Shown: in pieces, positions 45,983-54,569 of the stretch
Layout of the letters: every line of letters begins with the position of its first letter
Numbering within the stretch: the stretch's first letter is position 1
NCBI RefSeq assembly: GCF_900112395.1
Contig: NZ_FOLN01000001.1
Span: 744,001 to 808,000, forward strand
Origin: Algibacter lectus
GTDB taxonomy: Bacteria; Bacteroidota; Bacteroidia; Flavobacteriales; Flavobacteriaceae
Reading direction: 5' to 3'
Length of the DNA stretch: 64,000 nucleotides
Program-made: the position numbers and the translations under genes
The notes under the pieces: model-generated
Seen by the model: the letters and a program-made list of their open reading frames with translations, nothing else
What the model was told of the DNA's origin: nothing
The model's database searches: none

Positions 45983-47224
45983 TTAAGAGTAGATTTTTCT
46001 GACAACTTTACCAATAGTCAATCCTTGAACTATAATGGAAAAGAATACAATAATATAAGTGATATGAAGTATTAAATCTCCCGAAAGTTCTTCACCCAAA
46101 CTTAAAGCTAATGCAATAGAAATACCACCTCGCAATCCTCCCCAAGTTAAAACGGCAACGGTTTTCATTGGTTTTGTTTCCTCATGCTTTAGGAGGGAAT
46201 AAGGCAAAAACACAGAAATAAAGCGAGCTAGAAGTACAATTAGAATAGCAAGAATGCCTAATAAAAAATAACTTGTATTAATATTCAGTAAATGAATGGC
46301 GAGCCCAATTAGCACAAATAAAATACCATTAAAAACATCATCTAGAATTTCCCAAAAGGAACTAATTGCTTTTTGTATTGGGTTCTTATCTTCATTAACA
46401 TGAATTTTATTTCCTATAAATAATCCGGCAACAACCATCGCTAATGGTGCTGAAACCTCCATTAAAAAAGCTCCAGCCGTTCCACCCATAACTACGGCAA
46501 GGGTAATCATTACGGCCAATTGAGGATTTTCTTTTAAAGATTGAATACATTTTAATCCTAAAAAACCAATTACCAATCCGTAGAACAACCCGCCTACTGC
46601 TTCTTCTAAAAACAACATGCCTATTTCTGTGCCAATCTCTGTATTACTAAGTTCTCCCGTAGCAGCCGCAATTAATAATATTCCAGAGAACACAACAACA
46701 CCAATACCATCATTAAACAAGGACTCTCCTTCTATTTTAATACCTAGACTTTCAGCAATATTCGCTTCTTTTAAAATAGCCATAACAGCAATTGGATCGG
46801 TTGGAGATATTAATGCTCCAAATAAAAGTGCATGTAAAAAAGGTAACTCTAAACCAATAAGTTGCGCTCCAAAAAAGGTTAAACTACCAACTATACATGT
46901 AGATATTAGCACACCTAAAGTGGCAAATAGAAATATTGACTTTTTTTCTTTTGTAAGCGCCGCAAGATTAACATGCAGAGCTCCTGCAAACAGTAAAAAA
47001 CTTAAAATACCATTAAGTAATAATGTTTTAAAATCTGCATTAACAATGATATCACAAAAAAATCTGTAAAATTCAGGAAAAACAGTCTTGCTAAGCGTTA
47101 TTGGAACGATTAAGATTAAGCTTAGAATCATTAGCCCAATAGTTGTTGGTAATTTTAACCACTTATAATTAATGTAGCTAAAAAGCGCTGAAATTGTAAA
47201 TACAATACTGAATGATTCGAACAT
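45983..47224 (-). CDS. CPA1-type cation:proton antiporter
   Basis: Integral membrane protein of 413 residues with about 12 helices. SPTDPIAVMAIL (near 140-155) and EGESLFNDGIGVVVFSGIL are the typical NhaP/CPA1 ion-binding stretches, and TWGGLRGGISIALAL is the conserved arginine-glycine motif. It exchanges Na+ or K+ for H+ across the inner membrane. It is followed by the Pycsar-effector-like gene, likely co-transcribed. Confidence 0.88.
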   Translation of the reverse strand: MFESFSIVFTISALFSYINYKWLKLPTTIGLMILSLILIVPITLSKTVFPEFYRFFCDIIVNADFKTLLLNGILSFLLFAGALHVNLAALTKEKKSIFLFATLGVLISTCIVGSLTFFGAQLIGLELPFLHALLFGALISPTDPIAVMAILKEANIAESLGIKIEGESLFNDGIGVVVFSGILLIAAATGELSNTEIGTEIGMLFLEEAVGGLFYGLVIGFLGLKCIQSLKENPQLAVMITLAVVMGGTAGAFLMEVSAPLAMVVAGLFIGNKIHVNEDKNPIQKAISSFWEILDDVFNGILFVLIGLAIHLLNINTSYFLLGILAILIVLLARFISVFLPYSLLKHEETKPMKTVAVLTWGGLRGGISIALALSLGEELSGDLILHITYIIVFFSIIVQGLTIGKVVRKIYS

Positions 47225-47312
47225 TTTATTTAGATGGTATTAAAATATTTCGTTACGAAAATAACAATAGTAAGGTAAAACTTCCCATTGAATTAATAAT
47301 AAGATATCAGAT

Positions 47313-47684
47313 TTAATCTATTTTGTTCTGAAATTGATTTTGCCGAATTGTTACTGCCCTAAAGGAAAAGGTTACCAAAGAAATAAGTCCGATGAGGGCG
47401 AAAACAATAGCCAAAACACTGGTATACAATGAAGTTTTTCCAACTTCATATAAACCATTTATAACAGCAGAAACTAATAAAAGTGCCACAGCAACATAGA
47501 AAAACACCATCGCCATATTAAGCAACTTTAATTGCTTTAACTTTTTTGCTGTAATTACTTTCTTTTTAGAATTTTCAATCATTCCGCTTATTTCATTACT
47601 CAAAGTCACCATTAGGTTTGAGGTAGAAAGAATAAGTAACCCCAAACCCGGAACAATTGTAATTGGTAAATGCCAGTTTTCCAT
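47313..47684 (-). CDS. DUF2721-like small membrane protein
   Basis: Protein of 123 residues with an N-terminal hydrophobic stretch (ITIVPGLGLLILSTSNLM), a charged middle (ENSKKKVITAKKLKQLK) and two further helices (about 53-75 and 83-107). The pattern of LILSTSNRM-type sequence and length fits the DUF2721 family, whose function is unknown. It starts 4 nt after the reductase fusion gene, so it is the last gene of the redox operon. Confidence 0.65.
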   Translation of the reverse strand: MENWHLPITIVPGLGLLILSTSNLMVTLSNEISGMIENSKKKVITAKKLKQLKLLNMAMVFFYVAVALLLVSAVINGLYEVGKTSLYTSVLAIVFALIGLISLVTFSFRAVTIRQNQFQNKID

Positions 47685-47688
47685 GATT

Positions 47689-49095
47689 TTATTTGAAATG
47701 ATTTCTCACACCATAACTTGCCAACACACCTTCGCCTGTAGCCGCAGCAACTTGAGCAATGGCACCCTCACGACAATCTCCTGCTGCAAAAACACCAGAT
47801 ACGTTAGTTTCACCTAATCCTGTTGTAGTTATAAAGCCGCTTTCATTTAACTCAATAATATCTTTTACACTAGTTGTGTTTGGAATTAATCCTATAAAAA
47901 TAAAAGCTCCATCTGCCGTTAGCTCTTCCGTTTCTCCAGTCGTTTTATCTTTTACTTCTAAACCTTTGAAGTTTCCATTTTCATCTTTAATAAATGCTAA
48001 TGATTCTTTATTAAGGTGTGTTTCAATATTTTTTATTGATGGTAATTTCTCAATATAAGTTTCAGAAGCTGAAAACGCCGCACCGCGATTTACAATAGTT
48101 ACTTTTTTACAAAAACCTGCTAGAAATATACCTTCTTCCAAAGCACTATTTCCTCCACCAATAACGATAACTTCTTTATCTCTATAAAAAGCACCATCAC
48201 AAGTTGCACAAAAATGAATGCCTGCTCCTATTAAATCTTCTTCATTTGGAATTCCTAATTTTCTATATGTAGAGCCTAAAGCTAATACCACAGATCTACT
48301 TTGATACTTGCCCATATTAGAATCTATATTGAATAAATTTCCGTCTTTAGAAATACTTTTCACCTCAACACCCGTTTCAATAGTTGCACCATAAACCTTG
48401 GCTTGTTCTGCCATACGTTGCATTAATTTTGGACCAGAAATCTCTGTAAAACCAGGATAATTTTCTATTTTTTGAGTTAAAAAAGCATTACCTCCAATAT
48501 TCTTTTTTTCAAGAATTAAAGAACTAAAACGATCCCGTTGAATATAAATAGAAGCCGTTAATCCTGCTGCACCAGCACCTACAATAATACTATCATATAC
48601 CTTTTTTTTAGATTCTTCACCAATGTTCAGAACTTCTTTTAAGATTGAATTATCTGGATTTGTATAGCTCTTATCGCCAATAAACAGAGTAGGAATAATA
48701 CGTTTACCATTATTAATTTCTTCTACTTTGTCGGCAGCCCAAGTGTATTTATCGACTTCTATATATTGAAAATTAATATGATTATCTTGCAAATACCCTT
48801 TTGCTCTCTGGCAATCTGGACACCAATCTGCTCCGTATAAAATAACGCGGCCTTGCTCATTAATACCTAATACACTTGCTAAAATACTATTGTCCGGATT
48901 GGTATATGGCTTTTCGTTAATAATAATGGTTGGTATAATGCGCTTGCCTTTATTAATATCTTCAACTTTTGCTGTTGCTTCTTTATCTAAATCAACATCA
49001 ACAAAATTAAAATCAATATTATTTTCTTTTAAATAAGCTTTTGCTCTTTGGCAATCTGGGCACCAATCTGCTCCATATAAATCTATTGTATTCAT
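47689..49095 (-). CDS. Glutaredoxin-glutaredoxin-thioredoxin reductase fusion
   Basis: Protein of 468 residues. Two tandem glutaredoxin-like domains (about 1-80 and 81-160) repeat with an 80-residue period and are close copies; each has LYGADWCPDCQRAK (C12/C15 and C92/C95) and a cis-proline RIIPT. A thioredoxin-reductase-like flavoprotein follows (166-468) with FAD motif GAGAAG, redox pair C296-x-x-C299 in HFCATCDG and second nucleotide motif GGGNSA. The NADPH-specificity motif HRRxxxR of typical reductases is replaced by NRGAAFSAS. So a self-contained electron-transfer chain is predicted, with an unclear electron donor. It lies in a tight operon with membrane and small cysteine proteins. Confidence 0.88.
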   Translation of the reverse strand: MNTIDLYGADWCPDCQRAKAYLKENNIDFNFVDVDLDKEATAKVEDINKGKRIIPTIIINEKPYTNPDNSILASVLGINEQGRVILYGADWCPDCQRAKGYLQDNHINFQYIEVDKYTWAADKVEEINNGKRIIPTLFIGDKSYTNPDNSILKEVLNIGEESKKKVYDSIIVGAGAAGLTASIYIQRDRFSSLILEKKNIGGNAFLTQKIENYPGFTEISGPKLMQRMAEQAKVYGATIETGVEVKSISKDGNLFNIDSNMGKYQSRSVVLALGSTYRKLGIPNEEDLIGAGIHFCATCDGAFYRDKEVIVIGGGNSALEEGIFLAGFCKKVTIVNRGAAFSASETYIEKLPSIKNIETHLNKESLAFIKDENGNFKGLEVKDKTTGETEELTADGAFIFIGLIPNTTSVKDIIELNESGFITTTGLGETNVSGVFAAGDCREGAIAQVAAATGEGVLASYGVRNHFK

Positions 49096-49133
49096 ATTTT
49101 TTTATTTTAAAATAGCGTTATGACTAATGTTTT

Positions 49134-49514
49134 TTATTGTTGAACTTTCATTTTTGAATGTACTATTTTTAACACAATTAAACTACTAAAAAGTAATAAT
49201 GAATAATAGCACATTGGTGTTCCTGAAGCTGCTTTAGGGCATTTGGCATAACCAAAAAACTGCATGATTGAAGCTATTAAAGCAATACTGCCTGCTAAGC
49301 CTGTAAGTAAAAAATATACGATATTCTTCCTTTTTAAAAGATGTACTATTAACGAAACAAGAAAACAGAATAGAATAACTAAACACATGGGGATGCCCAT
49401 TATTTTTGGGCAACCTTCACCTGTTTTAAATTCTTCAACAACTAACCCGCCAGCTCCATATACACCTATTATGAGTATACCAAGAATAGCATAATATGTA
49501 ATTCTTTTTAGCAT
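49134..49514 (-). CDS. Four-helix membrane protein with duplicated CPK-PMC motif
   Basis: Protein of 126 residues and unknown family. It consists of two similar halves: helix, CPKIMGIPMC (C35, C44), helix; then helix, CPKAASGTPMC (C92, C102), helix. The repeated cysteine pairs lie in the loops after helix 1 and helix 3, probably on the same face of the membrane, reminiscent of DsbB/VKOR-like disulfide exchange or a metal site. I do not recognise a family. It overlaps the preceding gene by one base (TAATG), and the Grx-Grx-TrxR fusion follows 38 nt later. Confidence 0.7.
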   Translation of the reverse strand: MLKRITYYAILGILIIGVYGAGGLVVEEFKTGEGCPKIMGIPMCLVILFCFLVSLIVHLLKRKNIVYFLLTGLAGSIALIASIMQFFGYAKCPKAASGTPMCYYSLLLFSSLIVLKIVHSKMKVQQ

Positions 49515-49783
49515 TATTTGTTATTAACAACCACACAAGTAGGGCATTCTGTACCTTTAACTGTGCTCTTTAATTTTATACCATTTAGATGTGTTACCAT
49601 AAAATTCTGTACAAAGGCATAATTAGCACTGTGGTTATTAACACTTATCTGTGCATCTTCATACTTTTCTCTTATGAGGTTATCGTACTCTTGATGCCCC
49701 CAACAATTAGGACAATAGCCCTTAGATAAATCATTGATCGTCTCTTGTTTACCTTTTACTAATAATTGTTTTATAAACTTCAT
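49514..49783 (-). CDS. Small four-cysteine protein, unknown function
   Basis: Protein of 89 residues with CPNC near the start (C24, C27) and CPTC near the end (C80, C83), suggesting one zinc or iron site or a thiol-disulfide partner. No signal peptide. Between the CxxC pairs the sequence is mainly helical and polar (HQEYDNLIREKYEDAQ). It starts 3 nt after the CRTAC1-type gene and overlaps the next gene by one base. The family is not recognised. Confidence 0.65.
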   Translation of the reverse strand: MKFIKQLLVKGKQETINDLSKGYCPNCWGHQEYDNLIREKYEDAQISVNNHSANYAFVQNFMVTHLNGIKLKSTVKGTECPTCVVVNNK

Positions 49784-49786
49784 TTC

Positions 49787-51454
49787 TTACTTACTTTCTT
49801 CGATTGTTTCTGTATCTACATCTATTTCTTGAGCAACTTGAACTTTAACTTGCGGTTTTAAATCGATAACCGAGTTAATTTTCGGATTATCAATACTAAT
49901 CTCCCTATTGTCTGCCAAAAGCACTTTAATATTCAAAACAGTAGATTCTTTCCCTAATCCAAATTGAAGCAACGCCGTTTGATCACTAGCTAAACCTTCT
50001 CCGCTTACCAGCCAATCGGTTAACGTTCTTGTTGGCGTAGTTACTGTTACTTTTGCTCCTTGTGCATTTACAGATTCTCCTAAGTCTACTTGCAGATAAT
50101 TGTTAGTTCCTCCTTTGTTGATATAGGCTAAAGATGGTGAATCGATATTTACCCAAATCATGTCTAAATAACCATCTTGATTAAAATCACTTACTAATGA
50201 TGTTATAGCGTAATACGGATTAACAACACCACTTTTTTCTTCAGTTGGTGCAAACGTGCCATCTTCCTTCTGAACTAAAAATCTACTAGGCAGTTTAAAC
50301 AGTTTATTAGGTGCAAAATCTACATAATTTTCAGCTACCATTAAATCTTGTAAACCATCATTATTCATATCTGCAAAGGTGCAACCCCAAGAAAACTCAT
50401 AGTCTGCAATTTTAGTTTCAGCAGCTGTATCTGTAAATTTAAAGTTTCCTTCATTTTTAAAAAGAATCCATTTTTCATTAAATAAAGATGCATCTTTTAT
50501 ATCGCCTTTCGCAATCTCTCTAGGAAGCGTACTTCCTGTATTCGAAAACATAAAATCTACCAACCCATCATTATTATAATCTCCAACTGCTAACCCCATT
50601 GGGTAGGCGAATTTTTTGGTTAGCGGGTTCGGTTTCATCGTGTATGTTAGGTCGCCATTGTTTTTATAAGTTCTTGCTTCACCCGTATCATGTACCACAA
50701 CTAAATCTAACCAAGAATCGTTATCAATATCAACCAAAACACCTTGAAACGTGTTGTGAACATAGTCTAAACCAGCTTCTTTAGTGATACTTACAAAATT
50801 TTCGTTGCCTGTATTTAAAAGTAATTCACTTGTGGAACCATAAGTGTAATCTTCAAAAATGGTTTGCCCTTCCATCAGCTCTTTTTTAAGATAGGTTGCC
50901 ATAAAAATATCTAAATCGCCATCTTTATCAATGTCACCAACCGTTAATCCGGCAGGTGTTGATTTTTCGTTTATTGGTGTGTCAATTTTTTTAGCGGTAA
51001 ATTTCCCGTCGGTATTATAATAGATTGTTAAACCATCTTCTCTACCAAGTAAAACATCGGTAAATCCATTGTTATCAAAATCGGCAGAAACAACACCAAC
51101 AGTGGTTAAAGTACTTCCTTTTTTCTGTAAATTAACTTCAGAAGAAATATCTACAAACTTATTATCGCGATAAGCAAAAATGGCATCTTCTTGAAACATG
51201 CCACCTCCAAAAAAGACTTCATCTATATTATCGTTATCAATATCTATTAAAGCAGAAGGTGCAATTGGTAAAGATTTATCACCATTATATTGATGTTTAA
51301 AATCGATTACAACGTCCTCGAATAAAGGAATTTTACTATCTTCTATTGTGATGTTGTATTTATCTGAAACTGAATCACGCCAGAAAAAACCAAGAACGAG
51401 TACAACTAGTAAAAGGATAACTATTCCTGTGTATTTTAGAATTTTTTTAAGCAT
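49787..51454 (-). CDS. Membrane-anchored FG-GAP/VCBS repeat protein with C-terminal ASPIC/UnbV-like domain
   Basis: Protein of 555 residues from the ATG at 51454; an upstream start at 51523 would overlap the previous gene. An N-terminal transmembrane anchor (IVILLLVVLVLGFF, about 9-24) is followed by repeated calcium-loop-like motifs (DIDNDNIDEV, DFDNNGFTDV, DIDKDGDLDI, DYNNDGLVDF, DMNNDGLQDL, DFNQDGYLDM) forming a beta-propeller. The C-terminal domain (VNAQGAKVTV, SGEGLASDQTALLQFGLG) is of ASPIC/UnbV type. The propeller would face the periplasm. The partner is unknown. It lies in the redox operon. Confidence 0.78.
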   Translation of the reverse strand: MLKKILKYTGIVILLLVVLVLGFFWRDSVSDKYNITIEDSKIPLFEDVVIDFKHQYNGDKSLPIAPSALIDIDNDNIDEVFFGGGMFQEDAIFAYRDNKFVDISSEVNLQKKGSTLTTVGVVSADFDNNGFTDVLLGREDGLTIYYNTDGKFTAKKIDTPINEKSTPAGLTVGDIDKDGDLDIFMATYLKKELMEGQTIFEDYTYGSTSELLLNTGNENFVSITKEAGLDYVHNTFQGVLVDIDNDSWLDLVVVHDTGEARTYKNNGDLTYTMKPNPLTKKFAYPMGLAVGDYNNDGLVDFMFSNTGSTLPREIAKGDIKDASLFNEKWILFKNEGNFKFTDTAAETKIADYEFSWGCTFADMNNDGLQDLMVAENYVDFAPNKLFKLPSRFLVQKEDGTFAPTEEKSGVVNPYYAITSLVSDFNQDGYLDMIWVNIDSPSLAYINKGGTNNYLQVDLGESVNAQGAKVTVTTPTRTLTDWLVSGEGLASDQTALLQFGLGKESTVLNIKVLLADNREISIDNPKINSVIDLKPQVKVQVAQEIDVDTETIEESK

Positions 51455-52112
51455 TTTTTTGATTTTTAATGTATTTATTAAATTGATATAATGATAATCC
51501 GAAAAGAATAAAATGAGTGACATTCATTAAAATAGGTAGCATGTGTTTTCCTAAATCTGGTATTAGTTTACCTAAAACCACTAATAAAACAAGTATTACA
51601 ATGGGGTTGAAAACTGCCATCCATTTTGGGTAGTATGTACCGCCTTTTAAAATAGCAATAGCAAAAACAACAGATAATGTTGCTATAATAACACGTAGCG
51701 CTTGCACTAATACTTCCATGTGATTTGTATAATTCGCTAATAGATTTTGGTAAGTATTAGCATCCATGGCTTCTTTTAAATGAACAATATTACCTATAGA
51801 AGCACGAGAGCCAATCCAAACACCGCCTACAGCAAAAGCTACAAACCCAATAGCAAGAACTAGCCTAGCTAAATTTTCGTTACCCGATTTAAGCATTCGG
51901 TATATATGTATGTATCCTGCAAAATAGAATGGCAATCCAATAACGGCCAAGAAATGACCTGCGGTAAGATTATTTAATGCTACAAATTTGAAAAATTCAT
52001 AATTTTCTGAATGTTCTAAAATTGAGGGTGAATAGTGTAAAAAGTATTCGCCCAAACCTACAAGAATAGAAGCAATAAGGCCTAGATACCCTAAAGTTTT
52101 AGTTAATTTCAT
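51447..52112 (-). CDS. Six-helix membrane protein, unknown function (possibly DUF6796-type)
   Basis: Protein of 221 residues with about six hydrophobic helices and conserved-looking segments GHFLAVIGLPFYFAGYIHIYR and GGVWIGSRASIGNIVHL. Several histidines lie in or near helices (H53, H71-type positions), which could bind metal or haem, but this is a guess. First gene of the redox operon; its end overlaps the start of the CRTAC1-type gene by 8 bp. A perfect Crp-type palindrome lies 84 bp upstream. Confidence 0.6.
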   Translation of the reverse strand: MKLTKTLGYLGLIASILVGLGEYFLHYSPSILEHSENYEFFKFVALNNLTAGHFLAVIGLPFYFAGYIHIYRMLKSGNENLARLVLAIGFVAFAVGGVWIGSRASIGNIVHLKEAMDANTYQNLLANYTNHMEVLVQALRVIIATLSVVFAIAILKGGTYYPKWMAVFNPIVILVLLVVLGKLIPDLGKHMLPILMNVTHFILFGLSLYQFNKYIKNQKNA

Positions 52113-52195
52113 TTAATTGTTAATGTGTTAGTTATGGGTTTGTCGAGATATGTTAAAATTCCTTTCAGATAAAATAAAACACTATGAATTAACAG

Positions 52196-52210
52196 GTTAC
52201 AATAAGTAAC
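52196..52210. promoter_or_regulatory. Crp/Fnr-type palindrome
   Basis: GTTACAATAAGTAAC is a perfect inverted repeat of GTTAC with a 5-nt centre, in the 207-bp gap between the redox operon (start 52112) and the end of the Crp/Fnr regulator gene. Shape and spacing resemble Crp/Fnr half-sites. It is 84-98 bp upstream of the first redox-operon codon. Confidence 0.6.
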
Positions 52211-52319
52211 AATCTATATGATAACAGTATCAAAAGCCAAGTTTAACAGCTAATTATTACGCCTACCGATGTATAATCTATATCGAATTCATACAAGAAA
52301 CGTTAATAGATTCTAACAA

Positions 52320-52979
52320 CTATTTTATACTTGAAATAAACTCGATATTATAATCTATTATCCCTTCTTTCCTCATTGTACTCAGTACATTACTCACTGT
52401 TTGTCTAGAGGTATTTGTAAGGTTTGCAATCTCTTTATGTGAAAGTAAATTTTTAGCAGTTAAATGCCCACCTTCATTGGATTCACCAAACTCTTCTAGA
52501 TAATCTGCAATAAACTCTTTAATTCTTGTTACACTATCTTTGTATAACAAATTGTGAAGTCTTCTTTCTAGTTTTTGAATTCGAAGTCCGTAAATTTTTA
52601 GCACGCCATTTTTCAAAGACTTATGTTTTTCCATAAGCACTTCCATCTGTTCAGATTCTATGTAGCAGATTACACAGTCCTCTAAAGCATAAGCTATTTC
52701 TTCGCTTGCCGCTTTTTTATCATATAATGCAAGTTCTCCAAAAATATTACCACGCTTTAAAACATACTTAACAGTGTTGTTCGTTTTGTTTACAATTTTT
52801 ACACTCCCTTTTTTTAGAAAGAACACACTATTCTTATGCTCATCATTAAGGTTAATAGCTTTTCCCTTTTCAATATTATCCATTTCTAGAATCTCAACAA
52901 TCTTCATCATATTGAACGTGCCAAGCTTCTTAAAAAGATTGAAATCTTCTAAAAACCAGTATTTTGTAATTGCTTTCAA
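52320..52979 (-). CDS. Crp/Fnr-family transcriptional regulator
   Basis: Protein of 219 residues. A cyclic-nucleotide-binding-type beta-roll (about 10-130; VFFLKKGSVKIVNK, KRGNIFGELALYDKKAASEE) precedes a C-terminal winged helix with HLTAKNLLSHKEIANLTNTSRQTVSNVLSTMRKEG. The four-cysteine iron-sulfur site of Fnr is absent. It is oriented toward the redox operon, with the GTTAC palindrome between, so it probably regulates that operon. The ligand is not predictable. Confidence 0.87.
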   Translation of the reverse strand: MKAITKYWFLEDFNLFKKLGTFNMMKIVEILEMDNIEKGKAINLNDEHKNSVFFLKKGSVKIVNKTNNTVKYVLKRGNIFGELALYDKKAASEEIAYALEDCVICYIESEQMEVLMEKHKSLKNGVLKIYGLRIQKLERRLHNLLYKDSVTRIKEFIADYLEEFGESNEGGHLTAKNLLSHKEIANLTNTSRQTVSNVLSTMRKEGIIDYNIEFISSIK

Positions 52980-53179
52980 TTGTAGTTTGGTAATAATTAT
53001 AAAGCCAAAGGTATCACATTTAACATTTGAATAAGGGTATTAAATTTTTGATAGTTACTTAACGCGACACTTAGTACGATTTTGTTTCTCTTAAACTTCC
53101 CTCCTAATTTAGCTGAAAAGCAACTTAAAAAAGCAAGCCATCAATAACAACTATAACGATTTGGTTCAGAAGATAATAT

Positions 53180-54190
53180 TTAATTACTTTTCAGGAGTTT
53201 AGCAACTCCAATTCCAAATTCTCCAGATACTGAATAATAAAGGTATACATCTTTGTTATCATTTAAAATAGCTGGATCTCTCAACTCATGCAGTGGTTTT
53301 CTAGAAAAACCTTTTACCGATTTTTCAATAGGAAGATTTACACCTTCATAATCCATTTCTGGTTTTAATACTTCTTTAACCTCGTTAGCTTTCCAGCTTT
53401 TCCATGAACCTTCAGAAAGATCAACATCACAACTTAATATCCGTTCTGGTGCATCTCCTTTTTGGGAATAAAATACAGCAAGCTTATCTTTTTTTAAGCT
53501 AACAGCGGTATGTCTTGCTTTAGGTAAAATTAAAGCACCTTTCTCAAATGGTTGCATACCATCTTTAGACCGATAAAAAGCACCTTTTACTAATGCATAA
53601 TATTCCGATTTGTATTTAAAAACACGAAAATAGGAAGGCCCCAGTATGATATCGGATGCTTTGAAATCTATTCCATTTTTAGACGTGCTGAAAAACGTTT
53701 TTTGCCCTTCTTTATTTCTGTTATATCCATGAAAATACATTCTAATGGTTTTCGTTTCTTCATCTATAATAATATCTGGCGAAGCTATATGGCCAATAGC
53801 TGCTGTTTTATCAATATGAAGCACTCCTAGCTTATATACAGTCCAAGGTCCAACCGGCGAATTTGCATAAGCTAACCGAATAAACTTACCATGATGATGC
53901 GCAAAATACATATAGTATTTACCTAGAGGATTTTCAATCCAATCGGGTACTTTTATTACCGAAGGCCCGTTTATATTTTCACCTAATCGGCCTTCTAAAC
54001 CATCCATTTCCGGATAGATCATCAAATTATTTTCCGAACGCACAAAAACACTTTCGCTGTCCTTTTCTAGACTAGAGTTAGACACAACAATTTTAGACTT
54101 GTCTTGCCCTTCTTTTTGAGCATAACCTTGAAACATTATTAAACTCAGGACAAGAAATAAAGTCTGTTTGCAAAAAACCCGATTTATCAT
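53180..54190 (-). CDS. Five-bladed beta-propeller protein, glycoside hydrolase-like (GH43/GH117-related fold)
   Basis: Protein of 336 residues with a signal peptide (QGYAQ, about 25). Repeats such as GKYYMYFAHHHGKFIRLAYANSPVGPW, IASPDIIIDEETKTIRMYFHGYN and HELRDPAILNDNKDVYLYYSVSGEFGIGVAKL fit the GH43/GH117/GH130 propeller superfamily. The HELRDPAI stretch resembles the catalytic Asp blade. No exact GH family can be assigned. It is a lone gene before the xylan genes, with a 16-bp palindrome just upstream. Confidence 0.65.
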   Translation of the reverse strand: MINRVFCKQTLFLVLSLIMFQGYAQKEGQDKSKIVVSNSSLEKDSESVFVRSENNLMIYPEMDGLEGRLGENINGPSVIKVPDWIENPLGKYYMYFAHHHGKFIRLAYANSPVGPWTVYKLGVLHIDKTAAIGHIASPDIIIDEETKTIRMYFHGYNRNKEGQKTFFSTSKNGIDFKASDIILGPSYFRVFKYKSEYYALVKGAFYRSKDGMQPFEKGALILPKARHTAVSLKKDKLAVFYSQKGDAPERILSCDVDLSEGSWKSWKANEVKEVLKPEMDYEGVNLPIEKSVKGFSRKPLHELRDPAILNDNKDVYLYYSVSGEFGIGVAKLLKSN

Positions 54191-54213
54191 ATATACTTTT
54201 TTAGAATAGAACG

Positions 54214-54229
54214 ACTTGTTATAACAAGT
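54214..54229. promoter_or_regulatory. 16-bp perfect palindrome upstream of the propeller gene
   Basis: ACTTGTTATAACAAGT lies 24-39 bp before the propeller gene start. With no T run, it suits a dimeric regulator site. The rest of the 54191-54569 gap holds a hairpin at 54407-54434 (GGCTTATCTT with AAGATAAGCC) and no recognised gene. Confidence 0.5.
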
Positions 54230-54569
54230 AGTAATTTTTATTTCTGCTCCTGTGTTGCCGTCTGTAATAGCTTATCAATAACATTACGTGTCATGCAAAC
54301 AAAAATAGCCTTCACTCTATCTTTATAAGTATTAATTATTCCCTATTCGTATAAATTATGTTTCATTTTGATGTAAAATACCTTTGAATAGCACGAAACG
54401 GAGTAAGGCTTATCTTTTTAAAATAAGATAAGCCCTTCTCCTCTATCTACTAAAAAAATTATATTATATTAGTAAAACTTTACCTACGTAGATATATTGT
54501 GAATAAATTTCTAAAACATCTCTAATTTAAAGACGAAAAACAATTCATCTTAAACACCTACAGAAAACC

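Noticed and set aside
45331-47224. Complete Pycsar anti-phage system
   Set aside because: Only an effector-like gene is present; no uridylate or cytidylate cyclase gene is in the neighbourhood.
54407-54434. Terminator of the propeller or lipocalin gene
   Set aside because: The hairpin lies upstream of both genes' coding regions in their direction of transcription and lacks a T run, so its role is unclear.
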